Source of the DNA: Sideroxydans lithotrophicus
GTDB lineage: Bacteria; Pseudomonadota; Gammaproteobacteria; Burkholderiales; Sulfuriferulaceae
Length of the DNA stretch: 26,788 bases
Reading direction: 5' to 3'
Assembly: GCA_022736605.1 (NCBI GenBank)
Contig: DZDB01000011.1
Location: forward strand, 1-26,788
Part shown: positions 14,045 through 22,472 of the stretch, in pieces
Layout of the letters: each line of letters begins with the position of its first letter
How positions within the stretch are numbered: position 1 is the stretch's first letter
The notes under the pieces: generated by a model
Seen by the model: only the letters and a program-made list of their open reading frames with translations
Databases searched by the model: none
Told to the model about the DNA's origin: nothing
Position numbers and translations under genes: made by a program

Positions 14045-15826
14045 TTGAAAAACATGCTCGCCTGCAATCTCTGGCTTTATAAAGTTTTCCCGTTTCTGCG
14101 CTGGTGGCCGATGGTCGACCGCAATACCACTAAAATCGACCTGACTGCGGGTTTGACTGGCGCGCTGATCGTATTGCCTCAAGGTGTCGCCTTTGCCACG
14201 ATTGCAGGCTTGCCGCCCGAGTTCGGACTGTATGCCGCGATGGTACCTGCCATCATTGCTGCGCTATTCGGATCAAGCTGGCATTTGGTATCGGGGCCGA
14301 CCACGGCGATTTCCATTGCCGTATTTGCCTCGGTTGCCCCGCTCGCCGAACCCGGCTCGGCGCAATACATCAGCCTGGTACTGACGCTCACGTTCCTGAC
14401 CGGCCTGTTCCAGCTCATCATGGGTCTGGCACGCATGGGCGCACTGGTGAATTTCATTTCACACACCGTGGTCATCGGTTTTACGGCGGGCGCTGCCGTG
14501 CTGATTGCAGCCAGCCAGATCAAAAACTTCCTCGGCCTGAACATGGCGCGTGGGCTACCGTTCCATGAAATTCTGCATCAGGTTGCAGTGCAATTCGAAC
14601 AAATCAATCCTTACGTCACAGCCGTGGGCGTGATTACCCTGATTAGCGGCATCATCATGCGCAAGCTGATGCCCAAGATGTACATGATCGTCGCCATGGT
14701 TGTCGGCAGTATAGCCGCGCTCATCATCAACCATTATGCCGGCGGCGAGGCCGTCACGCACATCAAGACCGTTGGCGCATTGGCCGCGCACCTGCCGCCC
14801 TTGACCCTGCCTGATTTTTCCCTCAAAGCCATTGGCCAGGTCATTTTCCCCTCACTCATCGTTACCATGCTGGCATTGACTGAAGCGGTGTCGATTTCGC
14901 GCGCCGTTGCGGTCAAATCCGAACAACGCATCGACGGCAACCAGGAGTTTGTCGGCCAGGGCCTTTCCAATATTTTTGGCAGCTTCTTTTCCAGCTACGC
15001 GTCCAGCGGCTCATTCAATCGTAGTGGCGTCAATTTTGCTGCTGGCGCAAAAACACCGTTGGCTGCCGTGTATTCGTCGTTATTCCTGATTGTAATCCTG
15101 ATGGCAGTGGCATCGCTGGCTGCCTATCTGCCGACGGCAGCGATGGCCGGTATCTTGTTCCTGGTGGCCTACGGCCTGATCGATTTCCACCATATTCATT
15201 CCATCCTCCACACCAGCAAACAGGAAACGGCGGTGCTGCTGGTGACCATTATCGGCACGCTGATTGATCTGGAAAAAGGCATTTTCTTCGGCATCATGCT
15301 GTCGCTTATGCTCTATCTGTATCGCACCTCGCGCCCCGCCATTGTGACCGTCGTACCCGATCCGGATCCAGGCAGTTACTATTACGTGCCAGTCGATGGC
15401 CAGCCGGAATGCCCACAACTCAAGATGTTGCGCCTGCATGGCTCGATATTTTTTGGCGCGGTCAACCATGTGCAGCAGACGCTGCAACAGATTGATGAAT
15501 TCAATCCGCAACTCAAGAGCGTGATGGTCGCAGCTGGGGGTATGAATTTTGTGGACGTGGCGGGTGCCGAAATGTTGGTACAGGAAGCCAAACGTCGCAA
15601 GAAAATGGGCGGTGGCCTGTATTTTTATCGCATGCAGCCCGGCGTGCACGCGCTACTGGAAAAAGGCCATTATTTGGATGCGATCGGCAAAAATGCGATT
15701 TTCCCGCCCAAGTCGCGCCCGATTGACGCCATTTACCCGACACTCGACAGTGACATCTGCCGCACCTGCACGGCGCGAATTTTCCCGCAGTGCCACGTCG
15801 CGCTGCCTAACGGCGAACCACGCTAA
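14045..15826 (+). CDS. SulP-family anion transporter with STAS domain
   Basis: This 593-residue SLC26/SulP protein has a membrane domain (about 20-420, beginning DLTAGLTGALIVLPQGVAFATIAGLPPEFGLYAAMVP) and a C-terminal STAS domain (about 440-555). The family moves sulfate, bicarbonate or other anions; the substrate cannot be told here, and the gene has no sulfate-assimilation neighbours. The start appears to be TTG at 14045 with GAAGG 7 bp upstream; an ATG at 14054 would lose three residues but is poorly spaced. After the STAS domain is a tail with Cys572, Cys575, Cys583 and His584 (DICRTCTARIFPQCH), unlike the usual family C-terminus as I know it. A perfect terminator follows. Confidence 0.9.
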   Translation: MKNMLACNLWLYKVFPFLRWWPMVDRNTTKIDLTAGLTGALIVLPQGVAFATIAGLPPEFGLYAAMVPAIIAALFGSSWHLVSGPTTAISIAVFASVAPLAEPGSAQYISLVLTLTFLTGLFQLIMGLARMGALVNFISHTVVIGFTAGAAVLIAASQIKNFLGLNMARGLPFHEILHQVAVQFEQINPYVTAVGVITLISGIIMRKLMPKMYMIVAMVVGSIAALIINHYAGGEAVTHIKTVGALAAHLPPLTLPDFSLKAIGQVIFPSLIVTMLALTEAVSISRAVAVKSEQRIDGNQEFVGQGLSNIFGSFFSSYASSGSFNRSGVNFAAGAKTPLAAVYSSLFLIVILMAVASLAAYLPTAAMAGILFLVAYGLIDFHHIHSILHTSKQETAVLLVTIIGTLIDLEKGIFFGIMLSLMLYLYRTSRPAIVTVVPDPDPGSYYYVPVDGQPECPQLKMLRLHGSIFFGAVNHVQQTLQQIDEFNPQLKSVMVAAGGMNFVDVAGAEMLVQEAKRRKKMGGGLYFYRMQPGVHALLEKGHYLDAIGKNAIFPPKSRPIDAIYPTLDSDICRTCTARIFPQCHVALPNGEPR

Positions 15827-15840
15827 TTGCTGTTCACCGG

Positions 15841-15867
15841 CAAAAAGCGACCATGAGTCGCTTTTTG
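15841..15867. terminator. Bidirectional terminator between SulP and permease genes
   Basis: A perfect 11-bp stem is formed by 15841-15851 and 15857-15867 around CATGA. It has a GCGAC/GTCGC core flanked by five A/T pairs. It can serve the plus-strand SulP gene and the minus-strand permease gene. The remaining DNA up to 15946 shows no gene. Confidence 0.88.
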
Positions 15868-15946
15868 TATCCTTACACAACCACCTGCTCAGGCAACATC
15901 TTTTGGGCGGCGCACCATGACCGACGTTCGCGCCGGGAATAGCGGA

Positions 15947-17128
15947 TTATTTCAAGCCATCCGGGTGCCAGCCCAGCAGCGCCAGTAGCGCAAAAAATCC
16001 CAGCACGTAACCCACCGGCACAAACCAGCCCTGACGGAGCCATTGCCCAGTGTTCTTGGCCTCAGGAAAGCCATTGCTGATCGCCACGCCGGCCGACGAG
16101 CCGAACCAGATCATTGAGCCGCCATAGCCGACGGCGAATGCCAGCATGCCCCAGTCGTAGCCACCCTGCTTCAGCGCCAGCGCGGTGAGTGGAATGTTAT
16201 CAAACACGGCGCTGACAAAGCCCAGTCCCAAAGTAGTTTGCCAACTGGCCGGTGGCAGCGCCGCAACTGGCATAAGCGACGCGCTCAATACCAGCGCAAT
16301 CAAGAATACCGCGCCCTTCCAGGCGCTTTTTGCCTCGTTCCAGGGAATCGGATGCAACAGGCCGCCGATCAGGACGGCAATCCATGCGCCCAGCGCCGGG
16401 AATTCAATCAGCACGTTGCCCGCGACTGCGCCGCCAATAATCAGCCCCGTCACCAGCACCCGCGTCAAAACCACCACGCTCAACACGCCCAGCTCTGCAA
16501 CAACCACGTGTGCATCGCATTGCGGCTCGGCTTGTATTGGCTGATAGCGGTGCTGGGCGCGGCTGGCAAAAAAACCGACGAACAATAAGGCCACTGCCGA
16601 TGCAATAAAGGCGTCGGTTACATGCAACGCGGGCACGCCGGCGATCCACATCATGGTGGTGGTGGTGTCCCCCACCACCGAACCCGCGCCTCCGGCATTG
16701 CTCGCGGCAACGATGGCGGCCAGGTAACCAATGCTGACGCGGCCTGCGTACACTTTGCGTGCCACCACGCCGCCGAGGATGGCGGCGGCGATGTTGTCGA
16801 GAAAGGTGGACATCAACGCGACCAGAATCAACAGCAGGAAACCGCCCTTCCAGTCATCCGGCAGGAGGCGCGGCATCAGGTCCGGCACGCCGGAATCTTC
16901 GAAGTGGCGTGCAAGAATGGCAAAGCCGAGCAGCAGTCCCAGCAAATTCAGTACGAGTTTCCATTCATGCAAAAAATGCGCTGCCAGCGCGTAGTCAAAC
17001 GCGAACCATTTGTACGCGCTGATGGCGGCCAGCCCAACCAGCGCCACTTGCAGATTACGCTGGTGGAAAATTGCCACGCCGGCCAGTGTCAAGCCGAACA
17101 GCACGAACTCCAGCGGAAACGGCAGCAT
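15947..17128 (-). CDS. NhaD/CitM-type ion-transporter family permease
   Basis: This 393-residue, highly hydrophobic protein belongs to the ArsB/NhaD ion-transporter superfamily, which includes Na+/H+ antiporters and dicarboxylate or citrate carriers. It shows the internal duplication of the family: FLDNIAAAILGG (Asp111-Asn112) with NAGGAGSVVGDTTTTMMWI (144-162), and the second half VFDNIPLTALAL (Asp310-Asn311). The GDTTTTMMWI stretch is closest to NhaD (VGD/IGD-TTTMLWI), so a sodium-proton role is the first guess; citrate transport is the generic alternative. The ATG at 17128 overlaps the reductase stop as TAATG, so translation should be coupled. A longer upstream frame is the reductase read in another frame. 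Confidence 0.85.
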   Translation of the reverse strand: MLPFPLEFVLFGLTLAGVAIFHQRNLQVALVGLAAISAYKWFAFDYALAAHFLHEWKLVLNLLGLLLGFAILARHFEDSGVPDLMPRLLPDDWKGGFLLLILVALMSTFLDNIAAAILGGVVARKVYAGRVSIGYLAAIVAASNAGGAGSVVGDTTTTMMWIAGVPALHVTDAFIASAVALLFVGFFASRAQHRYQPIQAEPQCDAHVVVAELGVLSVVVLTRVLVTGLIIGGAVAGNVLIEFPALGAWIAVLIGGLLHPIPWNEAKSAWKGAVFLIALVLSASLMPVAALPPASWQTTLGLGFVSAVFDNIPLTALALKQGGYDWGMLAFAVGYGGSMIWFGSSAGVAISNGFPEAKNTGQWLRQGWFVPVGYVLGFFALLALLGWHPDGLK

Positions 17129-18150
17129 TACTTGACAGCGGTGGTCTGGTATAAAAACGCGTCGGCGAAGAACGCGTCTTCCGGCAACCCTTGTTGCACG
17201 AACGCCGTGTGTGCCGCATCGACCATGCCGGGCGCGCCACACGCGTACACTTCAAACCCTGACAAGCTGGGGAAATCATGCAGAATAGCTTCATGCACAT
17301 AGCCGGTCCGGCCTGGCCAGGCATCTTCTGGCACCGGTTCGGACAACACTGGAATAAAGGTGAAATTGGGGTATTCCTGCTGCCACTGGCCGGGCAGCTG
17401 CGGTAGATACAGGTCACGCAACTGACGGGCGCCCCAGTACAGCACCATTTCGCGGTTCGCATGATGATAAAACGCGTGCTCCAGCATGGCTTTGACGGGT
17501 GCAAATCCGGTGCCACCGGCCATGAAAATAATCGGCTTGTCACCCTCTTCGCGCAGGAAAAAACTCCCAAGCGGGCCTTCAAAGCGCAGGATGTCTTTTT
17601 CCTTCATGGTATTGAAGATGTGCTCAGAAAACGCCCCGCCGGGAATGTGCCGCACATGCAGCTGGAGAAAGTCGTCATTGTGCGGCGCATTGGCCAGGGA
17701 GAAACTGCGGCGCTGGCCGTCCTTGAGTAAAATATCGATATATTGTCCGGCCAGAAACTGTAGCCGTTCATTGGCTGGCAACTTGAGGTGCAACGCCATC
17801 ACGTCGTGTGCCAGGCGCTCGAGTTTATGCACCCGGCACGGCAAGGTTTTGATCTGGATATCCTTGGCGGCGCCGACTTCACGACACTCAATGGTGATGT
17901 CGCCCAACGCGTGTGCTACGCAAAACAAGGCTTTGCCTGCGTCGATATCGGCGCCAGACAGCGCGCTGGACTGAAATTCGCCATAATCGATTGCGCCACT
18001 TAGCACCTTGCCTTTACACGTGCCACAGGCGCCATTACGACAGCCATATGGAAGCATGAAACCTTCACGCAGCGCCGCCGCGAGTATGGTTTCGTCGTCG
18101 TGTGCGGTGAGTGTGTGGCCACTGGGCTGGATGGTAATCTGGTGCGGCAT
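17128..18150 (-). CDS. 2Fe-2S ferredoxin/FAD/NAD(P)H oxidoreductase
   Basis: This 340-residue soluble flavoprotein has an N-terminal plant-type [2Fe-2S] ferredoxin domain with Cys37, Cys42, Cys45 and Cys77 (CRNGACGTC...LFC). An FAD domain with RSFSLANAP and an NAD-binding domain with GGTGFAPVKAML and CGAPGMVDAA follow. This is the layout of oxygenase reductases and of proteins annotated as CDP-6-deoxy-delta-3,4-glucoseen reductase in betaproteobacteria. No dideoxysugar genes and no oxygenase are nearby, so that name should not be taken literally. AAGGA lies 5 bp ahead of the ATG. It overlaps the permease gene by one base and is divergent from the SDR gene with a gap of only 21 bp. Confidence 0.9.
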   Translation of the reverse strand: MPHQITIQPSGHTLTAHDDETILAAALREGFMLPYGCRNGACGTCKGKVLSGAIDYGEFQSSALSGADIDAGKALFCVAHALGDITIECREVGAAKDIQIKTLPCRVHKLERLAHDVMALHLKLPANERLQFLAGQYIDILLKDGQRRSFSLANAPHNDDFLQLHVRHIPGGAFSEHIFNTMKEKDILRFEGPLGSFFLREEGDKPIIFMAGGTGFAPVKAMLEHAFYHHANREMVLYWGARQLRDLYLPQLPGQWQQEYPNFTFIPVLSEPVPEDAWPGRTGYVHEAILHDFPSLSGFEVYACGAPGMVDAAHTAFVQQGLPEDAFFADAFLYQTTAVK

Positions 18151-18171
18151 GAATTTCCTTTAAAATGCACT

Positions 18172-19047
18172 ATGGCAAACATCTTGATTATTGGTTGCGG
18201 CGATATCGGCACGCGTTGCGCGCGTCTACTATTACCCAGACACCACGTATTCGCTTTGGTGCGCAGTGTGGCAACGGCTGAGCGCCTGCGCGCAGCGGGC
18301 ATCACGCCGATACTGGGTGATCTCGATCAAACTGCCAGCCTGGCACGACTGGGCGGTCTTGCTGACCAGGTGCTGCATTTCGCCCCACCTTCAGCTGTCG
18401 GTTGTCATGATCTGCGTACGCGTAATCTATTGTCGGCGCTGGGAAAGCGGGCAATTTTACCACGTCGACTGGTGTATATCAGTACCAGCGGCGTGTATGG
18501 TGATTGCGGCGGCGCCCAAATCGATGAAACCCGCACCCCCAATCCGCAATCTGCTCGCGGTATACGCCGACTTGATGCCGAAATTCAGGTACGTCTGTGG
18601 GGACAGCGGCTGGGCATAATCACGCCGATTGTCAGGGTGCCGGGGATCTACGCGCTTGACCGCTTGCCACTGACGCGACTGCGTCAAGGTATGCAGGTGT
18701 TGCGCGTTGAAGACGATGTCTATACCAATCATATCCATGCCGATGATCTGGCAAGAATTGCTGTGCAGGCGCTGCGCTATGGCAAAGCCAGTCGGATCTA
18801 TCACGCCAGCGATGACAGCGCCCTCAAGATGGGTGATTACTTTGATCGCGTGGCGAGCGCCTTCGATTTGCCATTCCCACCACGCATCAGCCGAGCCGAA
18901 GCCGAAGCCTGTATGCCCGCTGCACGCCTGTCGTTCATGCAGGAATCGCGCCGCATGTCCAACATGCGCATCAAGCGCGAACTGCGGGTTCGGCTGCAAT
19001 ACCCTGACGTTGACGCCACCCTGAATGCAAAACACCCCGCTGGCTGA
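18172..19047 (+). CDS. NAD-dependent epimerase/dehydratase-like SDR protein (YeeZ-like)
   Basis: This 291-residue Rossmann protein begins MANILIIGCGDIGTRCARLL, with the Gly8-x-Gly10-xx-Gly13 dinucleotide-binding loop. It continues with VYISTSGVYGDCGG, the extended-SDR active-site region, and YTNHIHADDLARIAVQAL. The overall pattern resembles YeeZ-type proteins, whose substrate is not known. The ATG at 18172 has no Shine-Dalgarno sequence, but TAAAAT sits 5 nt upstream, so the mRNA might be leaderless. The last codons and stop lie inside a terminator hairpin. The gene is divergent from the ferredoxin reductase and convergent with mscL. Confidence 0.85.
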   Translation: MANILIIGCGDIGTRCARLLLPRHHVFALVRSVATAERLRAAGITPILGDLDQTASLARLGGLADQVLHFAPPSAVGCHDLRTRNLLSALGKRAILPRRLVYISTSGVYGDCGGAQIDETRTPNPQSARGIRRLDAEIQVRLWGQRLGIITPIVRVPGIYALDRLPLTRLRQGMQVLRVEDDVYTNHIHADDLARIAVQALRYGKASRIYHASDDSALKMGDYFDRVASAFDLPFPPRISRAEAEACMPAARLSFMQESRRMSNMRIKRELRVRLQYPDVDATLNAKHPAG

Positions 19048-19062
19048 AGCAGCGGGGTGTTT
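19030..19062. terminator. Terminator hairpin overlapping the SDR stop codon
   Basis: AAACACCCCGCTG (19030-19042) and CAGCGGGGTGTTT (19050-19062) form a perfect 13-bp stem with a GCTGAAG loop. The TGA stop at 19045-19047 is in the loop. The hairpin can serve both this gene and the convergent mscL, which ends at 19076; the T runs are short on both sides. Confidence 0.83.
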
Positions 19063-19075
19063 ATGTCGCAGTCAC

Positions 19076-19492
19076 TTATTTCTTGGCCAGGCTGTCACGA
19101 ATCTGACGCAGCAGCAGAATATCTTCCGGCGTAGCGACCGGTGCTGCAGGCGGCTCTGCTTTTTTAAGCTTGCTCATCGCCTTCACCGCGACAAAGATCG
19201 CCAGCGCAATAATGACAAAATTCACTACCGTGTTGATAAATATGCCGTACTGAATCAGCGGTGCGCCCGCTTTAACCGCTTCGGCCATCGTTGCATAGGG
19301 CGTTGCGCTCAAGTTGATATACAGCTGTGAAAAATCCACACCGCCGATCAGCTGACCGATAATCGGCATGACGATGTCCTTCACAAACGAATCGACAATC
19401 TTGCCAAACGCCCCACCAATAATCACCGCGACCGCCAGGTCAACCACATTGCCCTTCATCGCAAATTCTTTAAACTCACTAAGAAAGCTCAT
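19076..19492 (-). CDS. mscL: Large-conductance mechanosensitive channel MscL
   Basis: This 138-residue protein is a homopentameric channel that opens near lytic membrane tension. The N-terminus MSFLSEFKEFAMKGNVVDLAVAVIIGGAFGKIVDSFVKDIVMPIIG is the signature amphipathic helix and TM1. TM2 (INTVVNFVIIALAIFVAVKAM) and the cytoplasmic helix (TPEDILLLRQIRDSLAKK) follow. The length is normal. A GGGGT ribosome site lies 4 bp before the ATG at 19492; the longer upstream frame is noncoding and crosses the atp terminator. It is probably transcribed on its own from the 217-bp gap behind atpC. Confidence 0.97.
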   Translation of the reverse strand: MSFLSEFKEFAMKGNVVDLAVAVIIGGAFGKIVDSFVKDIVMPIIGQLIGGVDFSQLYINLSATPYATMAEAVKAGAPLIQYGIFINTVVNFVIIALAIFVAVKAMSKLKKAEPPAAPVATPEDILLLRQIRDSLAKK

Positions 19493-19665
19493 TTTTACCC
19501 CTTTATTATTTGGTGTAGACAGCCCATTTAAATAACCAACAGTCCCGATATTAGCAGCGTGCACGCACTTTTTGGCTCTCGCCCGCTTGCTGCGAGCAAA
19601 ATTAACAATTCTGATACCAGCGGGCTCAAGCACTGAATATGTAAACGCTGCCTGTTTGTAAAACA

Positions 19666-19693
19666 AAAAAAGCAGCCCGGAGGCTGCTTTTTT
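19666..19693 (-). terminator. Intrinsic terminator of the atp operon
   Basis: GCAGCC (19672-19677) and GGCTGC (19682-19687) pair around CGGA, extended by six A/T pairs on each side. On the minus strand seven Ts follow. It lies 17 bp after the atpC stop. The rest of the gap to mscL (19493-19665) shows no gene and no promoter that I can call with confidence. Confidence 0.9.
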
Positions 19694-19709
19694 AAGTTCA
19701 CAACTGCGA

Positions 19710-20132
19710 TTAATGATGTTTGCGTAGTTTCTGGATGGCCGCAATTTGTGCCACTGCTTCCGCCAACTCGACCTGCGCTTTGGCATAGTCCATTTCCGAA
19801 GCACGGTTACGCATGGCTTCTTCCGCGTGACGCTTGGCTTCCAGCGCCTTGGCTTCATCCAGATCGTGACCGCGAATCGCCGTGTCTGACAATATCGTGA
19901 TCATGTGCGGCTGAACTTCCAGCATGCCACCGGACACATAAATCACTTCTTCTTCCGCTACATCAGGCCGCTTGATACGCACCGAGCCAGGCTTGATGCG
20001 CGTCAGCATTTGGGTATGACGTGGGTAAATGCCCACTTCACCCATTTCAGCAGGCACTACCACGTATTCCGCTGTACCGGAAAACAAGGCAGCTTCTGCG
20101 CTGACGATGTCTACATGAATGGTCATGGCCAT
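19710..20132 (-). CDS. atpC: ATP synthase F1 epsilon subunit
   Basis: This 140-residue protein is the central-stalk subunit that couples rotation and inhibits ATP hydrolysis. The N-terminal beta-sandwich (MAMTIHVDIVSAEAALFSGTAEYVVVPAEMGEVGIYPRHTQMLTRIKPGSVRI) and C-terminal two-helix region (ALEAKRHAEEAMRNRASEMDYAKAQVELAEAVAQI) are both present, so inhibition is possible. I chose the ATG at 20132, matching MAMTIHVD starts elsewhere; 20126 is an alternative. It is the last gene of the operon, 59 bp after atpD, followed by a terminator. Confidence 0.95.
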   Translation of the reverse strand: MAMTIHVDIVSAEAALFSGTAEYVVVPAEMGEVGIYPRHTQMLTRIKPGSVRIKRPDVAEEEVIYVSGGMLEVQPHMITILSDTAIRGHDLDEAKALEAKRHAEEAMRNRASEMDYAKAQVELAEAVAQIAAIQKLRKHH

Positions 20133-20191
20133 AAATCTCTCTTTCCCGTGGTGCATCAGCGGGTGCCCATGGGCACCCTGACTGGGGTGAC

Positions 20192-21568
20192 TTAAAGGGT
20201 CTTGGCTTTCTCGACCGCTTCTTCAATGGTGCCGACCATGTAGAAGGCCTGTTCGGGCAAATGATCATATTCACCCGCAACGATGGCTTTGAAACCACTG
20301 ATGGTATCTTTCAGCGAAACGTACTTGCCTGGCGCGCCGGTAAACACTTCCGCCACGAAGAACGGCTGCGACAGGAAGCGCTGAATTTTACGCGCACGTG
20401 CCACGGCCAGCTTGTCCTCTGGCGCCAATTCATCCATGCCCAGAATGGCAATAATGTCGCGCAATTCCTTGTAACGCTGCAACACAGTTTGCACGCCACG
20501 CGCCACGGTATAATGCTCTTCGCCCACGACCAGCGGATCCAGCTGACGCGAAGTCGAGTCGAGCGGATCAACCGCCGGGTAGATACCCAGCTCGGCCACC
20601 TGGCGCGACAACACCACCGTCGCATCCAAGTGGGCAAAAGTGGTGGCAGGCGACGGATCGGTCAAGTCATCGGCAGGCACGTACACGGCCTGGATCGAAG
20701 TAATCGAACCCTTCTTGGTCGAAGTGATGCGCTCTTGCAAACGACCCATTTCTTCTGCCAAGGTAGGCTGATAGCCCACCGCAGACGGCATACGACCCAG
20801 CAGCGCGGACACTTCGGTACCGGCCAGCGTGTAGCGGTAAATGTTATCGACAAACAGCAGCACATCGCGGCCTTCGTCACGGAAGAACTCGGCCATGGTC
20901 AGGCCGGTTAGCGCTACACGCAGACGGTTGCCTGGCGGCTCATTCATCTGGCCGTATACCAGCGCAACCTTGTCCAGCACGCCGCCGTCTTTCATCTCGT
21001 GGTAAAAGTCGTTACCTTCACGGGTACGCTCACCCACACCCGCAAACACCGAGTAACCACTGTGCTCCACCGCGATGTTGCGGATCAGCTCCATCATGTT
21101 CACGGTCTTGCCCACACCGGCGCCACCGAACAGGCCGACTTTACCGCCCTTGGCAAACGGGCAGATCAGGTCGATCACCTTGATGCCGGTTTCAAGCAAC
21201 TCGTTGGAAGCGGCCAGCTCGTCAAACGCTGGCGCTTTGCGGTGGATTCCCCAACTGGTGTCATTGCCGATTGGGCCCATATCATCAATCGGGTTACCCA
21301 GCACGTCCATGATGCGACCCAGCGTCTTGGTGCCGACCGGCACTTGAATCGCAGCACCAGTACCGCTTACCAGCATGCCGCGACGCAAGCCGTCGGTGGT
21401 ACCCATGGCGATGGCGCGGACGATGCCGTCACCCAGCTGCTGCTGAACTTCCAGCGTCAGATCCGGCGTTTCCATTTTAAGTGCGTCATAAACCTTGGGC
21501 ATGCTGTCACGCGGAAACTCCACGTCCACCACGGGGCCAATGATTTGTACGATTTTGCCTTGACTCAT
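20192..21568 (-). CDS. atpD: ATP synthase F1 beta subunit
   Basis: This 458-residue catalytic subunit has its Walker A GGAGVGKT at 148-155, the GERTREGND segment with the catalytic Glu, and LLFVDNIYRYTLAGTEVSALLGRMPSAVGYQPTLAEEMG. The FVDNIYRYTLAGTEV form is familiar from betaproteobacteria. The length is normal and no catalytic residue is missing. AAGGA lies before the ATG at 21568, which begins MSQGKIVQIIGPVVDVEF; the seven residues upstream in the open frame are not conserved. It follows atpG by 27 bp. Confidence 0.98.
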   Translation of the reverse strand: MSQGKIVQIIGPVVDVEFPRDSMPKVYDALKMETPDLTLEVQQQLGDGIVRAIAMGTTDGLRRGMLVSGTGAAIQVPVGTKTLGRIMDVLGNPIDDMGPIGNDTSWGIHRKAPAFDELAASNELLETGIKVIDLICPFAKGGKVGLFGGAGVGKTVNMMELIRNIAVEHSGYSVFAGVGERTREGNDFYHEMKDGGVLDKVALVYGQMNEPPGNRLRVALTGLTMAEFFRDEGRDVLLFVDNIYRYTLAGTEVSALLGRMPSAVGYQPTLAEEMGRLQERITSTKKGSITSIQAVYVPADDLTDPSPATTFAHLDATVVLSRQVAELGIYPAVDPLDSTSRQLDPLVVGEEHYTVARGVQTVLQRYKELRDIIAILGMDELAPEDKLAVARARKIQRFLSQPFFVAEVFTGAPGKYVSLKDTISGFKAIVAGEYDHLPEQAFYMVGTIEEAVEKAKTL

Positions 21569-21595
21569 CGTCGTTCCTTGAAATATCAAAATTGC

Positions 21596-22459
21596 TTAAA
21601 CGGCCGCAGCACCAGCCACGATCTCGGAGAGTTCTTTGGTAATCGCTGCCTGACGGGTCTTGTTATACACCAGCTTCAGTTCACCGATTACACTCTTGGC
21701 GTTGTCGGACGCCGCTTTCATTGCGACCATACGGGCACTTTGTTCGCACGCCATGTTTTCAGCCACGGCCTGGTAAATCAGCGCCTCGATGTAACGCGTC
21801 AACAGGGCATCCACCACCGACTTGGCGTCCGGCTCGTAGATATAATCCCAGTGATGCACCGGATCCGTGTTTTCAGGTGCCGACAGCGGCAGCAACTGTA
21901 GCGTCGTTGGCTCCTGCTTCATCGTGTTGATGAAGCGGTTGTACACGACAAACAGCGCGTCAATGCGGCCTTCCATATAGGCATCCAGCATGACCTTGAC
22001 CGGCCCGATCAGCCGATCCATGTGCGGCGTATCACCCAGCGCAATGACCTGCGACACCACATTGGCACCCGAGCGCTGCATGAAACCCAGGCCCTTGTTG
22101 CCGATGGCGGTCACATCTATGCCGAGCTTTTCGCTATCCCACTGCTTCATTCTGTTCACCACTGCGCGCAGCACGTTGGTGTTCAGACCGCCACACAAGC
22201 CTTTGTCAGTCGTCACCACGATCAGGCCAACACGCTTCTGGCCTTCACGCGGGGTCATAAACGGGTGCTTGTATTCGGGATTGGCCTGTGACAGGTGTGC
22301 TGCCACAGTCGCGATCTTTTCTGCGTAAGGACGCGCTGCACGCATGCGTTCCTGCGCTTTGCGCATCTTCGCAGCCGCCACCATCTCCATGGCGCGGGTG
22401 ATCTTGCGCGTATTTTCCACGCTCTTGATCTTGGTACGTATCTCTTTTCCGGCAGCCAT
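21596..22459 (-). CDS. atpG: ATP synthase F1 gamma subunit
   Basis: This 287-residue central rotor shaft has its two coiled-coil ends conserved: MAAGKEIRTKIKSVENTRKITRAMEMVAAAKMRKAQ at the N-terminus and KSVIGELKLVYNKTRQAAITKELSEIVAGAAA at the C-terminus. VTTDKGLCGGLNTN is the family's middle-domain signature. I chose the ATG at 22459; the longer frame reads back into atpA. It lies 13 bp after atpA with a GGGAAG ribosome site. Confidence 0.97.
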   Translation of the reverse strand: MAAGKEIRTKIKSVENTRKITRAMEMVAAAKMRKAQERMRAARPYAEKIATVAAHLSQANPEYKHPFMTPREGQKRVGLIVVTTDKGLCGGLNTNVLRAVVNRMKQWDSEKLGIDVTAIGNKGLGFMQRSGANVVSQVIALGDTPHMDRLIGPVKVMLDAYMEGRIDALFVVYNRFINTMKQEPTTLQLLPLSAPENTDPVHHWDYIYEPDAKSVVDALLTRYIEALIYQAVAENMACEQSARMVAMKAASDNAKSVIGELKLVYNKTRQAAITKELSEIVAGAAAV

Positions 22460-22472
22460 GATTGCTTCCCGA

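Noticed and set aside
17128..18150. Dideoxysugar biosynthesis role (glucoseen reductase) for the ferredoxin-type reductase
   Set aside because: No sugar nucleotide genes are nearby and the domain layout is shared by many reductases, so the specific name is unsupported.
20999..21901. 300-residue plus-strand frame opposite atpD and atpG
   Set aside because: It is histidine and arginine rich with no motif, and is antisense to conserved ATP synthase genes.
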